This document shows, piece by piece, positions 8,984 through 18,243 of a stretch of 64,000 nucleotides of DNA. Location of the stretch: the NCBI RefSeq assembly GCF_900115905.1, contig NZ_FOYD01000002.1, positions 408,384-472,383 of the forward strand. The letters run 5' to 3'. The position numbers and the translations under genes are program-made. The stretch's first letter is position 1; every line of letters starts with the position of its first letter. Source of the stretch: Halopseudomonas formosensis. Lineage in GTDB: Bacteria > Pseudomonadota > Gammaproteobacteria > Pseudomonadales > Pseudomonadaceae. Under the pieces are notes generated by a model. The model was not told where the DNA came from and ran no database searches. It saw only the letters and a program-made list of their open reading frames with translations.

Positions 8984-9270
8984 CCGGGAGGAAGCGCACC
9001 AGCTCGTCCAGGCGGACTGCCGGAGAGCATGGTGTCTGCTGCAAGGCCGCCCATCGAGCTGGTGCTCGACGTTCCCGGGGTCCAGACGTACCCGAGAGAC
9101 TCGGTGCTTGCCCTGGGGGGGAGGAGCACCAGCTCGTCCACGCGGCAGCCGGAGAGCTCAGTGTCTGCTGCAAGGCCGCCCATCGAGCTGGTGCTCGCCG
9201 TTTCCGGGGTCCAGACGTACCCGAGAGACTCGGTGCTCGCCCTGGGAGGGATGAGCACCAGCTCGTCCAC
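8984..9270. repeat. Tandem REP array (about 130-bp period)
   Basis: Forward REPs at about 8984-9010, 9111-9140 and 9240-9270 alternate with inverted REPs at about 9051-9079 and 9180-9207. The forward hairpin is CGAGCACCAGCTCG and the inverted one CGAGCTGGTGCTCG. The whole unit, including the spacers CTGCTGCAAGGCCGCCCATC and TCCAGACGTACCCGAGAGAC, is repeated with a 129-130 bp period. The array fills the gap between ubiU and the acyl-CoA dehydrogenase gene; there is no coding evidence in it. Confidence 0.85.
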
Positions 9271-9277
9271 CCGTTCG

Positions 9278-10537
9278 CTATCTGGCGCGCAACACCTCCG
9301 GCGGGGTCAGGTAGTCGCTGCCGCTACCGCGCCGTTCCTGGCCTTCGGCGATCTCCAGCCGGGCGATGCTGCGCAGATGCACTTCGTCCGGGCCGTCAGC
9401 GATGCGCAGGCAGCGGGAGCTGATCCACAAATCGGCCAGCGGGGTATCCGGGGTCAGTCCCATGGCGCCGAACACCTGCATGGCCCGGTCCACCACCCCG
9501 TTGAGCATGCTCGGCACTACGGCCTTGATCATGGCAATTTCCTTGCGCGCACCCTTGGCACCGACGTTATCGATCATCCAGGCGGTCTTGAGCACCAGCA
9601 GGCGGGCCTGTTCTATCTCCATGCGCGAGCGGGCGATCCATTCGGAAACGCTGCCATGCTGATGCAGATAGCGCCCGAAGGTCTTGCGCTCCAGGGCGCG
9701 TTCCACCATCAACTCCAGCGCCAGCTCGGCCATGCCGATGGCGCGCATGCAGTGATGCACCCGGCCCGGCCCGAGCCGCGCCTGGGCCATCATGAAGCCG
9801 TCACCTTCCGCGCCGAGCAGGTTACCCACCGGCACCCGGACATCGCGGAATATCAGCTCACTGTGCCCTTCGGGTGCCAGGTGATGCATGACAGGAATGT
9901 TGCGCACCAATTCCACGCCGGGGGTGTCGAAGGGAACTATGACCATGCTCTGCTGCCGACGCGGCTCGCCATCCGGGTCGGTCTTGCCCATCACGATGAG
10001 GAAGGCGCACTCCGGGTGCGAGGCATTGGTGATGAACCACTTGCGGCCATTGATGACATACTCACCCCCTTCCCGGCGGATCAACGTCTGGATGTTGCTG
10101 GCGTCCGAGGAGGCCACATCCGGCTCGGTCATGGCGAAGGCCGAGCGGATCTCTCCATTGAGCAGAGGATTGAGCCAGCGCTCGCGTTGCTCGTCGCTGG
10201 CGAACATGTGCAGCAGCTCCATGTTGCCGGTATCCGGGGCATTGCAGTTGAACACCTCCGAAGCCCAGCTCACCCGCCCCATGATCTCGGCAAGGGGGGC
10301 ATACTCGAGATTGCTCAGGCCCTGTCCGGGCTCGTCGGCCCCGAGGGAAGGGAGAAACAGGTTCCACAGCCCTTCGGATCTGGCCAGCGCCTTGAGATCC
10401 TCCATGAAGGAGACCGGGAAGGCGCCGGCAGCCACCTCGCGCTGCCATTGTCCGAGCCGGGGGACTATGTGTTGATCGAGAAAACCGCGTACCTGGCCGC
10501 GCAGGTTTTCGGTCCGGGCACTGTAGGCAAAATCCAT
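9278..10537 (-). CDS. Acyl-CoA dehydrogenase family protein
   Basis: A 419-residue flavoprotein with the three-part acyl-CoA dehydrogenase fold. Signatures include FAMTEPDVASSDASNI (about 135-150, FAD/substrate region), KWFITNASHP, and in the C-terminal domain FGAMGLTPDTPLADLW and RIADGPDEVHLRSIARLE. It should oxidise an acyl-CoA at the alpha-beta position and pass electrons to electron-transfer flavoprotein. The overall pattern is closest to the ACAD10/11-like branch. The natural substrate is not evident. GGAG lies 6-7 nt before the ATG. It stands alone and is divergent from ahpC; the shared gap holds a perfect Anr-type box. Confidence 0.88.
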   Translation of the reverse strand: MDFAYSARTENLRGQVRGFLDQHIVPRLGQWQREVAAGAFPVSFMEDLKALARSEGLWNLFLPSLGADEPGQGLSNLEYAPLAEIMGRVSWASEVFNCNAPDTGNMELLHMFASDEQRERWLNPLLNGEIRSAFAMTEPDVASSDASNIQTLIRREGGEYVINGRKWFITNASHPECAFLIVMGKTDPDGEPRRQQSMVIVPFDTPGVELVRNIPVMHHLAPEGHSELIFRDVRVPVGNLLGAEGDGFMMAQARLGPGRVHHCMRAIGMAELALELMVERALERKTFGRYLHQHGSVSEWIARSRMEIEQARLLVLKTAWMIDNVGAKGARKEIAMIKAVVPSMLNGVVDRAMQVFGAMGLTPDTPLADLWISSRCLRIADGPDEVHLRSIARLEIAEGQERRGSGSDYLTPPEVLRAR

Positions 10538-10679
10538 GGTCAGCTCCTGAAAAATGAGGACACCCGATCCGGGAAAACAGCGGAATTCGGGCCTACTATG
10601 GAGCCTAGGACTGCGGTAGGATTCTCGCTATCTTGTATCAGGGGCTGAATTTAACCTATTCACGAACTGAATAAAAAAA

Positions 10680-10693
10680 TTGATCAGGATCAA
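10680..10693. promoter_or_regulatory. Perfect Anr/FNR box between acyl-CoA dehydrogenase and ahpC
   Basis: TTGATCAGGATCAA is a 10/10 match to TTGAT-N4-ATCAA. For the minus strand, a start near 10646 would put it at about -41 with TAGGTT (10658-10653) as the -10 element, which points to the acyl-CoA dehydrogenase gene. For ahpC it would lie about 100 bp upstream of the likely start. Confidence 0.7.
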
Positions 10694-10733
10694 TTTTAAT
10701 GATTCAGCTTGAATTGCCTGCCTCCAGCCCCAT

Positions 10734-10770
10734 ATAGGCAAAAGCTATTCAGCGCTTAGGCTAAATTTAT
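10734..10770 (+). promoter_or_regulatory. OxyR binding site of ahpC
   Basis: The sequence reads ATAG-N7-CTAT-N7-TTAG-N7-TTAT, matching the OxyR four-part pattern ATAG-N7-CTAT-N7-ATAG-N7-CTAT at 14 of 16 positions. It lies just upstream of a -10-like TAATAT (10774-10779). This is the expected place for OxyR activation of ahpC. Confidence 0.75.
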
Positions 10771-10848
10771 TTTTAATATCCCAGGCAGGGGCCTATCATG
10801 GCCACTGTTTCCAACCCGCAAGACAAAAGCTCAACTAAGGAGTCTTCA

Positions 10849-11412
10849 ATGTCCGTTATCAATACTGAAATCAAGCCGTTTACCGCTCAGGCGTTCAAGA
10901 ACGGCGAGTTCATCACCGTTACCGACGCTGACGTGAAGGGCAAGTGGGCCGTATTCTTCTTCTACCCCGCCGACTTCACCTTCGTCTGCCCCACCGAGCT
11001 GGGCGACGTTGCTGACCACTACGAAGAGCTGCAGAAGCTGGGCGTGGAAGTCTACTCCGTGTCCACCGACACCCACTTCACCCACAAGGCGTGGCACGAC
11101 AGCTCCGAAACCATCGGCAAGATCAAGTACACCATGATCGGCGACCCGACCATGCAGATCAGCCGCAACTTCGAGATCCTGCGTGAAGACCAGGGTCTGG
11201 CCAACCGCGGTACCTTCATCGTTGACCCGCAGGGCATCATCCAGGCTGTGGAAATCACTGCCGAAGGTATCGGCCGTAACGCTGCCGACCTGCTGCGCAA
11301 GATCAAGGCTGCCCAGTACGTAGCTGCCCACCCCGGCGAAGTCTGCCCGGCCAAGTGGGAAGAAGGCGAAGCCACTCTGGCTCCCTCGCTGGACCTGGTT
11401 GGCAAGATCTAA
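10849..11412 (+). CDS. ahpC: Alkyl hydroperoxide reductase subunit C (peroxiredoxin)
   Basis: A 187-residue typical 2-Cys peroxiredoxin, the usual AhpC length. The peroxidatic Cys is C47 in [10 protein letters not shown], and the resolving Cys is in [10 protein letters not shown] near 166. It reduces H2O2 and organic peroxides in the cytoplasm and is recycled by AhpF. The ATG at 10849 is preceded by AAGGAG; an in-frame ATG at 10798 has no comparable site. An OxyR site lies upstream, and a strong terminator separates it from ahpF. Confidence 0.97.
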   Translation: MSVINTEIKPFTAQAFKNGEFITVTDADVKGKWAVFFFYPADFTFVCPTELGDVADHYEELQKLGVEVYSVSTDTHFTHKAWHDSSETIGKIKYTMIGDPTMQISRNFEILREDQGLANRGTFIVDPQGIIQAVEITAEGIGRNAADLLRKIKAAQYVAAHPGEVCPAKWEEGEATLAPSLDLVGKI

Positions 11413-11421
11413 GTCAGCCTG

Positions 11422-11478
11422 AAACCCGGCCCGCCGTGGCGCGCTGCGCCCGGTTGGCGGGCCGGGTTTCTTTTCTTT
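11422..11478 (+). terminator. Rho-independent terminator after ahpC
   Basis: A perfect 14-bp stem (AAACCCGGCCCGCC at 11422-11435 with its complement at 11456-11469) is followed by CTTTTCTTT. A second inverted repeat (TTTCTTTTCTTTG with CAAAGAAAAGAAA) overlaps the tail. It may reduce ahpF transcription relative to ahpC. Confidence 0.8.
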
Positions 11479-11547
11479 GCCTGTCCGAGCTGGCAGGCCA
11501 AAGAAAAGAAACCCTCCCTATCCACCCTATTCCAGGACACGCATACC

Positions 11548-13119
11548 ATGTTAGATGCCAATCTGAAGAAGCAACTGGACACCTACCTGCAGAATATCGC
11601 CAAGCCGATTGAAGTCAGCGTGTCCGTAGACGACAGCCCCAAGAGCAAGGAGCTCTACGAACTGGCGGCTGAAATCGCCGAGATGTCGAGCAAGATCACC
11701 CTGAAGGATGCCGCCGACAAGCGCACCCCGAGCATGGGTGTTGCCGCCGCCGGGGAAACCCCGCGGGTCCGCTTTGCCGGTATCCCCATGGGCCACGAGT
11801 TCACCTCGCTGGTACTGGCGCTGCTGCAGGCCGGTGGTCACCCGTCCAAGGCTGATCCGGCACTGCTGGAGCAGATCCGCAACCTGCAGGGCGAGTTCCA
11901 CTTCGAGACCTATATCTCGCTGTCCTGCCAGAACTGCCCGGACGTGGTACAGGCGTTGAACCTGATGTCGACCCTGAACCCGAACATCACCCATGTGATG
12001 ATCGATGGCGCCCTGTTCAAGGACGAGGTCGAGAGCCGCCAGATCATGGCTGTGCCCACCGTGTTCCTGAACGGCGAACACTTCGGCCAGGGCCGCATGA
12101 CGCTGGCCGAGATCGTCAACAAGATCGACAGTGGCGCGGCCGAGCGCAAGGCGGCCGAGCTGAACGAGAAGGGTCCCTACGAAGTGCTGATCGTCGGCGG
12201 TGGCCCGGCCGGCGCCTCGGCAGCCATCTATGCTGCGCGCAAGGGCATTCGCACCGGTCTGGTGGCCGAGCGTTTCGGCGGCCAGGTAATGGATACCGTG
12301 GGTATCGAGAACTTCATTTCCGTGCCCTACACCGAGGGTCCGAAACTGGTTGCCAGCCTGGAGCAGCACGTCAAGGAGTACGACATTGACGTGATCACCG
12401 AGCAGAGCGCGGCCAAACTGACCAGCAATGGCCTGATCGAGATCGAGCTGGCCAGCGGCGCTACCCTGCGCAGCAAGTCGGTGATCCTGGCCACCGGTGC
12501 CCGCTGGCGCGAAATGAACGTGCCCGGCGAGCAGGAATACCGCGGCAAGGGCGTGGCCTACTGCCCGCACTGTGACGGCCCGCTGTTCAAGGGCAAGCGT
12601 GTGGCGGTGATCGGTGGTGGCAACTCCGGTATCGAGGCGGCCATCGACCTGGCCGGTATCGTCGAGCATGTGACCGTGCTGGAATTCAGCGACACCCTGC
12701 GTGCCGATGAGGTCCTGCAGCGCAAGGCCCGTTCGCTGCCGAACGTCGAGATCATCATGAACGCCGCTACCACTGAAGTGCGTGGTGATGGCAGCAAGGT
12801 GGTGGGTCTGACCTACACCGATCGCAAGACCGGCGAAAGCCACCAGGTGGACGTGGCGGGTATCTTCGTCCAGATCGGTCTGATTCCCAACACCGACTGG
12901 CTGAAGGACAGCGAGGTCAAGCTGACCCGCTTCGGCGAGATCGAGATCGATGCCCGTGGTGCCACGTCGGTACCGGGTGTATTTGCCGCCGGGGACGTGA
13001 CTACCGTTCCCTTCAAGCAGATCATCATCTCCATGGGCGCGGGCGCCACTGCTTCGCTGGCGGCCTTCGACCACCTGATCCGCACCTCTGCAGGTGCCGA
13101 GGAAAAGGCTACCGCCTGA
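11548..13119 (+). CDS. ahpF: Alkyl hydroperoxide reductase subunit F
   Basis: A 523-residue flavoprotein that takes electrons from NADH to reduce AhpC. The N-terminal half is a double thioredoxin-like domain with the disulfide SCQNCPD near 130. The C-terminal half is thioredoxin-reductase-like, with FAD motif [17 protein letters not shown] near 218, redox pair YCPHCDGP near 345 and NAD motif [10 protein letters not shown]. Length and order fit AhpF. The gene lies 135 nt after ahpC, behind the terminator. Confidence 0.97.
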   Translation: MLDANLKKQLDTYLQNIAKPIEVSVSVDDSPKSKELYELAAEIAEMSSKITLKDAADKRTPSMGVAAAGETPRVRFAGIPMGHEFTSLVLALLQAGGHPSKADPALLEQIRNLQGEFHFETYISLSCQNCPDVVQALNLMSTLNPNITHVMIDGALFKDEVESRQIMAVPTVFLNGEHFGQGRMTLAEIVNKIDSGAAERKAAELNEKGPYEVLIVGGGPAGASAAIYAARKGIRTGLVAERFGGQVMDTVGIENFISVPYTEGPKLVASLEQHVKEYDIDVITEQSAAKLTSNGLIEIELASGATLRSKSVILATGARWREMNVPGEQEYRGKGVAYCPHCDGPLFKGKRVAVIGGGNSGIEAAIDLAGIVEHVTVLEFSDTLRADEVLQRKARSLPNVEIIMNAATTEVRGDGSKVVGLTYTDRKTGESHQVDVAGIFVQIGLIPNTDWLKDSEVKLTRFGEIEIDARGATSVPGVFAAGDVTTVPFKQIIISMGAGATASLAAFDHLIRTSAGAEEKATA

Positions 13120-13139
13120 TCCCCGCCCGCTGGAACCGA

Positions 13140-13170
13140 CAACCGCACCCTTGGGTGCGGTTGTTGCATT
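13140..13170 (+). terminator. Terminator after ahpF
   Basis: CAACCGCACCC (13140-13150) pairs with GGGTGCGGTTG (13153-13163), followed by TTGCATTT. Confidence 0.7.
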
Positions 13171-13180
13171 TCAGGCCGGT

Positions 13181-13199
13181 GAAAACCGCGAGCTTACAT
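13181..13199. repeat. Fragment of the 50-kb palindromic element
   Basis: Nineteen bases, GAAAACCGCGAGCTTACAT, are identical to 50633-50651. Only this part of the module is recognisable here, so it is probably a decayed copy. Confidence 0.5.
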
Positions 13200-13224
13200 C
13201 GAGCCACTGTCCATAACGCAGCGG

Positions 13225-14712
13225 CTACTTCCGCCCCGTCAGCGATCCCAGCAATCCACGGGCCAGCTCCCGACCTATCTGCCTGGCCAGGGTCTGTACC
13301 GCCGAGCGCACCGTGGTATTGATCACCCCATCGGTCACGCTCCGACTGGATGTACCCTTGCGGCCGTTGCGGGCCTCTGCCTTTTCCCTGGCTCGACTTT
13401 CAGCTTCGGCCTGTGCCTGCTTCGCCGAATGCTCGGCGCGCTGGGCGAGAATCTCGTAGGCGGATTCGCGGTCAATGCCACGCTCGTAGCGCCCTGCCAG
13501 CGGCGAGGCCTGGAACAGGGCTGCACGTTCCGTCTCGTTCAGGACACCAATGCGTGAGCGCGGAGGAGCCATGAGGGTACGCTCAACGACCGAGGGGCGG
13601 CCCTTTTCATCCAGTACGCTGACCAGCGCCTCGCCCACCGCCAGCTCCGTCAGTACCGCCCGGGTATCGAAGGCGGGATTGCTGCGAAAGCCGTCGGCCA
13701 CGGCCTTGAGCGCCTTCTGCTCCCTGGGGGTATAGGCGCGCAGGGCGTGCTGGATACGCAGGCCCAGCTGGGCCAGTACCGCGTCGGGAAGATCGCTGGG
13801 TGACTGGGTGACGAAGAACACCCCTACCCCCTTGGAGCGAATGAGCCGGACCACCTGCTCGATGCGCTCATGCAGAACCTTCGGCGTGCGGTCGAACAGC
13901 AGGTGCGCCTCATCGAAGAACAACACCAGGCGCGGCCGGTCGGCATCGCCCTGTTCCGGCAGCTGTTCATGCAGCTCCGAAAGCAGCCACAGCAGGAAGC
14001 TGGCGTAGACCCGGGGCGATTCCTGGATCAGCTTGCCGGCTTCGAGAAGATGGATATGGGCGCGGCCGGAGAGATCGCGCTGCATCAGATCCGCCAGCTG
14101 CAGGGCCGGCTCGCCGAACAGCCGCTCGGCGCCCTGCTGTTGCAGTATTACCAGCCGGCGCTGGATGGCCTGGATGCTGGCCGGGGAAATACCGCCACTG
14201 ACGGTGGCCAGCTCCTCGGGGGCGCGCAGCAGCCAGTCCAGCAGCGCCTGCAGGTCCTTGAGATCCAGCAGCAGGAGGCCTTGCTGATCGGCCCAGGCGA
14301 ATACGCCGTAGAGCGCGGCCAGCTGATTGTCATTGAGGTCCAGCAGGCTGGCCAGCAACAGCGGTCCCATCTCGCTGATGGTCGTGCGCAATGGATGGCC
14401 GCGGTCACCGAGGATGTCCCAGAACACCACGGGCACCGATTCGGGCTGCCACTCCAGACCCGGCATCAGCGCCCGTCGCTTGTCGATACCGGCAGAAGGC
14501 GCAGCGGCGGCAGCCACACCGGACAGATCGCCCTTGATATCGGCGGCGAATACCGGCACGCCGGCTCTGGCAAAGCCCTCGGCCAGTACCTGCAGGGTAA
14601 CTGTCTTGCCGGTGCCGGTGGCCCCGGCGATCAGACCGTGGCGGTTGCACATGTTCAGGGGCTGGCTGATCACGCGGCCATCGGCGCCGCCCAGCTGCAG
14701 AGATGGAATCAT
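13225..14712 (-). CDS. HerA-like ATPase (DUF853 / YjgR family)
   Basis: A 495-residue P-loop ATPase. Walker A is GLIAGATGTGKTVT near the N-terminus and Walker B is LVLFFDEAHLLFD in the middle, followed by GVGVFFVTQSPSDLPDAVLAQLG. This combination marks the DUF853/HerA-like helicase family (E. coli YjgR), whose cellular role is not settled. The C-terminal tail is rich in A, E, K and R and probably helical. The ATG at 14712 is chosen because the domain begins at once (MIPSLQLGG) and AGGGAGG lies upstream. It may be cotranscribed with the CBS gene 35 nt upstream. Confidence 0.85.
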   Translation of the reverse strand: MIPSLQLGGADGRVISQPLNMCNRHGLIAGATGTGKTVTLQVLAEGFARAGVPVFAADIKGDLSGVAAAAAPSAGIDKRRALMPGLEWQPESVPVVFWDILGDRGHPLRTTISEMGPLLLASLLDLNDNQLAALYGVFAWADQQGLLLLDLKDLQALLDWLLRAPEELATVSGGISPASIQAIQRRLVILQQQGAERLFGEPALQLADLMQRDLSGRAHIHLLEAGKLIQESPRVYASFLLWLLSELHEQLPEQGDADRPRLVLFFDEAHLLFDRTPKVLHERIEQVVRLIRSKGVGVFFVTQSPSDLPDAVLAQLGLRIQHALRAYTPREQKALKAVADGFRSNPAFDTRAVLTELAVGEALVSVLDEKGRPSVVERTLMAPPRSRIGVLNETERAALFQASPLAGRYERGIDRESAYEILAQRAEHSAKQAQAEAESRAREKAEARNGRKGTSSRSVTDGVINTTVRSAVQTLARQIGRELARGLLGSLTGRK

Positions 14713-14747
14713 GAAAGGTACGCCTCCCTGTGTGGCCGCGGCGGTCG

Positions 14748-15164
14748 TTATCGTCGGGGGGCGCCGTGGTCGTTGTAATTCTTCAGTACCCGCAGCAGAT
14801 CCCGCCGACTGATCTGCCCGACCAACCGGCCCTGCTCGGTAACCGGCAGGCGCCGACGGCGGTGGGTGACAAAGTGTTCTGCAACCTTGAGGATATCCGC
14901 ATCGGCATCGATGGTTTCCACCACCTCGCTCATCAACGAGCGGACAGTACCGCAACTTTCCTCGAAATAGGCTCCGCTGAGAATACCCCGCAGGCAGTCG
15001 CTCTCCGACAGCACCCCCACCAGACTGCCGGAGGCATCCACCACCGGGGCGCTGCACAGCCGGTTCGTCAGCAGAATGTCGATGGCCTGGAAAAGATGGG
15101 TTTCCGGGGACAGGGTGACTGCCTCCCGGTTCATGTAGTCACGGACCTTTATGGATCTGAACAT
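14748..15164 (-). CDS. CBS-domain pair protein
   Basis: A 138-residue protein made almost entirely of two CBS domains (about 1-65 and 70-135). Typical pieces are VRDYMNREAVTLSPETHLFQAIDILL, GVLSESDC, VRSLMSEVVETID and GQISRRDLLRVL. Such stand-alone pairs bind adenine nucleotides and usually regulate a partner, which cannot be named here. It lies upstream of, and in the same direction as, the HerA-like gene. Confidence 0.85.
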   Translation of the reverse strand: MFRSIKVRDYMNREAVTLSPETHLFQAIDILLTNRLCSAPVVDASGSLVGVLSESDCLRGILSGAYFEESCGTVRSLMSEVVETIDADADILKVAEHFVTHRRRRLPVTEQGRLVGQISRRDLLRVLKNYNDHGAPRR

Positions 15165-15219
15165 GGTGCGTCTCCCCTGCCGTCATTGGCACCGGGCAGG
15201 GGTTCAGCAACAGACGGTC

Positions 15220-16071
15220 TCAGGCAAATACAACCGTCTTGTTGTCATGAACCACCACCCGGTCTTCCAAGTGATAGCGCAAACCACGGGAAAGCACCAT
15301 TTTTTCCACATCCTTTCCGAGGCGGACCATATCTTCCACATTATCTCTGTGGCTTATACGCACCACGTCCTGTTCGATAATAGGACCGGCATCCAGCTCC
15401 TTGGTAACATAGTGACAAGTTGCCCCTATGAGTTTCACTCCGCGGGTCGCGGCCTGATGATAAGGCCGGGCACCAACAAAGGACGGCAGGAAGCTGTGGT
15501 GAATATTGATTACCCGACCGGCATATTCTTCACAGAGACTTGCGGGCAATATCTGCATATAGCGCGCCAGTACAATACAATCGGCCTGTTGTTCATTTAC
15601 CAGTCGAGTAACTTCGTCGAAGGCCGGTGTCTTGTCCTTGGGATCAACTGGCACATGGTGGAAAGGAATACCGTGCCACTCCACCATACTGCGCAGATCA
15701 TCATGGTTGGAAATGACGCTGGTAATTTCACAGTCCAGCTCGCCGCTGTGGAAACGGTGCAGCAGATCAGCCAGGCAATGGGACTCGCGACTGGCCATCA
15801 ATACGACTTTCTTACGTTCGGCTGAATCACTGACGCGCCACTGCATGCCGAACTCCCTGGCGATGGGCGCAAACACGGTGCGCAGCCCATCGGCATCAAA
15901 CGGCAGGGAATCGGCCCGGATCTCATGGCGCATGAAGAACCAGCCGGAGAGGTTGTCGGAATGATGGCTGGCCTCGGTAATCCAGCCGTTATAGGTTGCC
16001 AGCAGGTTACTGACCTTGGCCACTATCCCCACACGGTCGGGGCAGGCAATTACCAGACGAAAGGTTCGCAT
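15220..16071 (-). CDS. purU: Formyltetrahydrofolate deformylase
   Basis: A 283-residue enzyme close to the E. coli PurU length (280). It hydrolyses 10-formyl-THF to THF and formate, balancing one-carbon pools. An N-terminal ACT domain (FRLVIACPDRVGIVAKVSNLL) is followed by a formyltransferase-like domain with INIHHSFLPSFVGARPY and ATCHYVTKELDAGPII, which carry the catalytic Asn/His/Asp region. It is divergent from mvaT. Confidence 0.95.
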   Translation of the reverse strand: MRTFRLVIACPDRVGIVAKVSNLLATYNGWITEASHHSDNLSGWFFMRHEIRADSLPFDADGLRTVFAPIAREFGMQWRVSDSAERKKVVLMASRESHCLADLLHRFHSGELDCEITSVISNHDDLRSMVEWHGIPFHHVPVDPKDKTPAFDEVTRLVNEQQADCIVLARYMQILPASLCEEYAGRVINIHHSFLPSFVGARPYHQAATRGVKLIGATCHYVTKELDAGPIIEQDVVRISHRDNVEDMVRLGKDVEKMVLSRGLRYHLEDRVVVHDNKTVVFA

Positions 16072-16246
16072 CAGGTCTCACTCCAGAGTCCGGTTCTGCG
16101 CCGCTGCCCGGATCAGGGCGCGGCGGAACCGATGGCGGATCGAAAGCGGCGTATTCTACTCGCCCCCGAGGAAAATTTCAGCAACCGGCGGGCCCGTCCG
16201 GCGCCCACCAGACACAAATGGAATTGCAGTCCGCGAAGCCGTTTTC

Positions 16247-16276
16247 TTGTACAACTAACGGAATATAAACTAGTAT
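16247..16276 (+). promoter_or_regulatory. Probable sigma70 promoter of mvaT
   Basis: TTGTAC (16247-16252) and TAGTAT (16271-16276) are separated by 18 bp in the AT-rich stretch before mvaT. A start near 16283 would give a leader of about 36 nt. Confidence 0.45.
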
Positions 16277-16318
16277 TAGTCCACTATTTCATGCACCCCA
16301 TTAATGAGGCTGTGTACC

Positions 16319-16690
16319 ATGTCCATGCTGCAACAGTATCGTCAGATTGAAGATACCATTCGCGAGCTGAGCGAAAAGCTCAAGTCGCTGTCCAACGATG
16401 AGAAACTGAAGAAAGAAATCGAGTTTGAAAAGAAACTCGCCGCATTGATGGAGCAGTACGGAAAAAGCGTTAAAGATGTCATCGCCATCATTGACCCTGA
16501 CAACAAGATCAGCGCACCGGTCCGCACCACCAGCGCCCCTGCCAAACGGGCACGCCGGGTAAAGCAGTACAAGAACCCGCACACCGGTGAAGTAATCAAA
16601 ACCAAAGGCGGAAACCACAAGGAACTCAAGGCGTGGAAAGAGAAATACGGCGCCGATACAGTGGAAAGCTGGGCGACCATTCTAGACTGA
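16319..16690 (+). CDS. mvaT: MvaT/MvaU family H-NS-like xenogeneic silencer
   Basis: A 123-residue nucleoid protein. The N-terminal half is a coiled coil for oligomerisation (EDTIRELSEKLKSLSNDEKLKKEIEFEKKLAALM). The C-terminal half carries the MvaT DNA-binding segment KRARRVKQYKNPHTGEVIKTKGGNHKELKAWKEKYG, which contains an R-G-N-like AT-hook motif. MvaT binds AT-rich DNA and silences horizontally acquired genes; it replaces H-NS in pseudomonads. The start at 16319 matches the usual N-terminus and has GAGG upstream. MvaT and MvaU are hard to tell apart from sequence alone. Confidence 0.93.
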   Translation: MSMLQQYRQIEDTIRELSEKLKSLSNDEKLKKEIEFEKKLAALMEQYGKSVKDVIAIIDPDNKISAPVRTTSAPAKRARRVKQYKNPHTGEVIKTKGGNHKELKAWKEKYGADTVESWATILD

Positions 16691-16712
16691 CCCATAGTTC
16701 CGCGTGAAAATT

Positions 16713-16748
16713 AAAAAGCCCCCGCAAGTTAGTTGACGGGGCTTTTTT
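16713..16748. terminator. Bidirectional terminator between mvaT and sbcB
   Basis: AAAAAGCCCC (16713-16722) pairs with GGGGCTTTTT (16738-16747), with T-tracts on both strands. It serves the convergent mvaT and sbcB genes. Confidence 0.85.
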
Positions 16749-16791
16749 CATGCTGCTTTCATGCTCTCTTCATGAGTTCGTCACCAGGCCG

Positions 16792-18243
16792 TCATCGGCC
16801 ACCAGGCAGCTGCAGTCGCGTTGCCAGCTCACGGGCATAGTGCTCCCATTGTTCAAGCAGTTGCCGCTGCCCCTCCGAGGCTTCCGGTAACAACCGTCGA
16901 ATTTCTCCCATGAAGCTGTCGAGGGTGATGCCGGCGCCCGGCAACTCCCCACTCAATTTGCGACGACAGAACGCCAGCCACTGATGGGTTTCCTCGGCAT
17001 TCAGCGACTCGGGGAAGTTTCTGGCACGGTAGCGCGGCAGCATGTCGACCAGACGCTGATCCTCAAGCGGCCAGCGGGTTCGGGCCAGTCCGACTCCATC
17101 GGTTTCGCGGATGGCCTCCAGCAGGCGGCGGTCCCGATCCGACATGAAGCCGTCATACAGCAGGGTTTCCGCCTCCACTTCCGGCTCGGCCGGGCCGGGT
17201 TGCTCACTGTAGATGGTATCCAGCCGGCCCTTGAGCCCCTCGCGCCACTGCCCCAGCTGCTCGGCACGCGACAGCAGCAGCGGCATGTCCAGCTGCAGGC
17301 GCTCGATGTCCACCGGTCGCAGTACACGGGCCTCGGCCAGCACCGGACACTTGTTGATATGCACCAGTTTGAGACCGGGACGCTGCTCACCCGGCGCCAG
17401 CTCCTCGGTGCGCGTGTACAGCCGCTGACGCAGCTGCTCCGGAGGCAGTTCCTGGAGCATGTCCGGTGCAACAGCCAGATCCCAGACGATCAGCGCATTG
17501 CGATTGCGCGGGTGCCAGGCCAGGGGCAGGACCAGCGCCAGGCCGCTGCGCTCACGACCGAAGCGACCGGAAACATGGACCAGCGGGCGCACCTGCTGAA
17601 GATCCACCAGGGCCGATACCCGATGCTTGTCGCGCAGCTGATAGAGGTAGTCGTAGAGGCGCGGCTGGGCCTGCCGGAGCAACCGTGCCATGGCGATGGT
17701 GGCCCGTACGTCGGCCAGCGCATCGTGGGCCTGACCGTGGTCTATGCCGTTGGCGGCTGTCAGCAGCTCCAGCCGGAAGCTGGTGAAGCCGTCCTGCTGG
17801 GGCCACTCGATGCCCTCCGGGCGCAGGGCATGGGCAGTACGCAGTGCATCGAGCAGATCCCAGCGGCTGTTGCCCCCCTGCCATTCACGGGCATAGGGAT
17901 CGAAATAGTTGCGATAGAGTGAGAAGCGGGTCATCTCGTCGTCGTAGCGCAGGCTGTTGTACCCGGCGGTGCAGGTGCCGGGCCTGGCCATCTGTTCATG
18001 CAGCAGGTGCATGAACCGGGCTTCCGGCAAACCGCGCTGGACCCGCGCCGGATCAATGCCGGTCACCAGGCAGGCCATGGGATGGGGCAGAACATCTTCA
18101 GCAAGACGGCAATCGATACACAGCGGCTCGTCTATCTCTTCCAGCTGCTCGTTGGTTCGCACCCCTGCTACCTGCAGCGGTCGATCCCGGCGCGGATCGA
18201 TGCCCGTTGCCTCGAAGTCATACCAGAAAATACTGTTACCCAT
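16792..18243 (-). CDS. sbcB: Exodeoxyribonuclease I
   Basis: A 483-residue DEDDh exonuclease that digests single-stranded DNA 3' to 5' in recombination and repair. The first catalytic motif is FWYDFEATG at residues 5-13, followed by GYNSLRYDDE and HDALADVRATI near 185. The central SH3-like and C-terminal helical parts of the SbcB family follow. The ATG at 18243 is chosen because it puts the DFEATG motif at the normal place and has GGGGAAA upstream. Confidence 0.95.
   Translation of the reverse strand: MGNSIFWYDFEATGIDPRRDRPLQVAGVRTNEQLEEIDEPLCIDCRLAEDVLPHPMACLVTGIDPARVQRGLPEARFMHLLHEQMARPGTCTAGYNSLRYDDEMTRFSLYRNYFDPYAREWQGGNSRWDLLDALRTAHALRPEGIEWPQQDGFTSFRLELLTAANGIDHGQAHDALADVRATIAMARLLRQAQPRLYDYLYQLRDKHRVSALVDLQQVRPLVHVSGRFGRERSGLALVLPLAWHPRNRNALIVWDLAVAPDMLQELPPEQLRQRLYTRTEELAPGEQRPGLKLVHINKCPVLAEARVLRPVDIERLQLDMPLLLSRAEQLGQWREGLKGRLDTIYSEQPGPAEPEVEAETLLYDGFMSDRDRRLLEAIRETDGVGLARTRWPLEDQRLVDMLPRYRARNFPESLNAEETHQWLAFCRRKLSGELPGAGITLDSFMGEIRRLLPEASEGQRQLLEQWEHYARELATRLQLPGGR

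Noticed and set aside
8984..9270. CRISPR-like repeated array
   Set aside because: The repeated unit is 130 bp with near-identical spacers and REP hairpins, not short repeats with unique spacers; no cas genes nearby.
9029..10648. 539-codon plus-strand frame starting in the REP array
   Set aside because: It covers REP repeats and then runs antisense to the acyl-CoA dehydrogenase gene, which has clear domain motifs.
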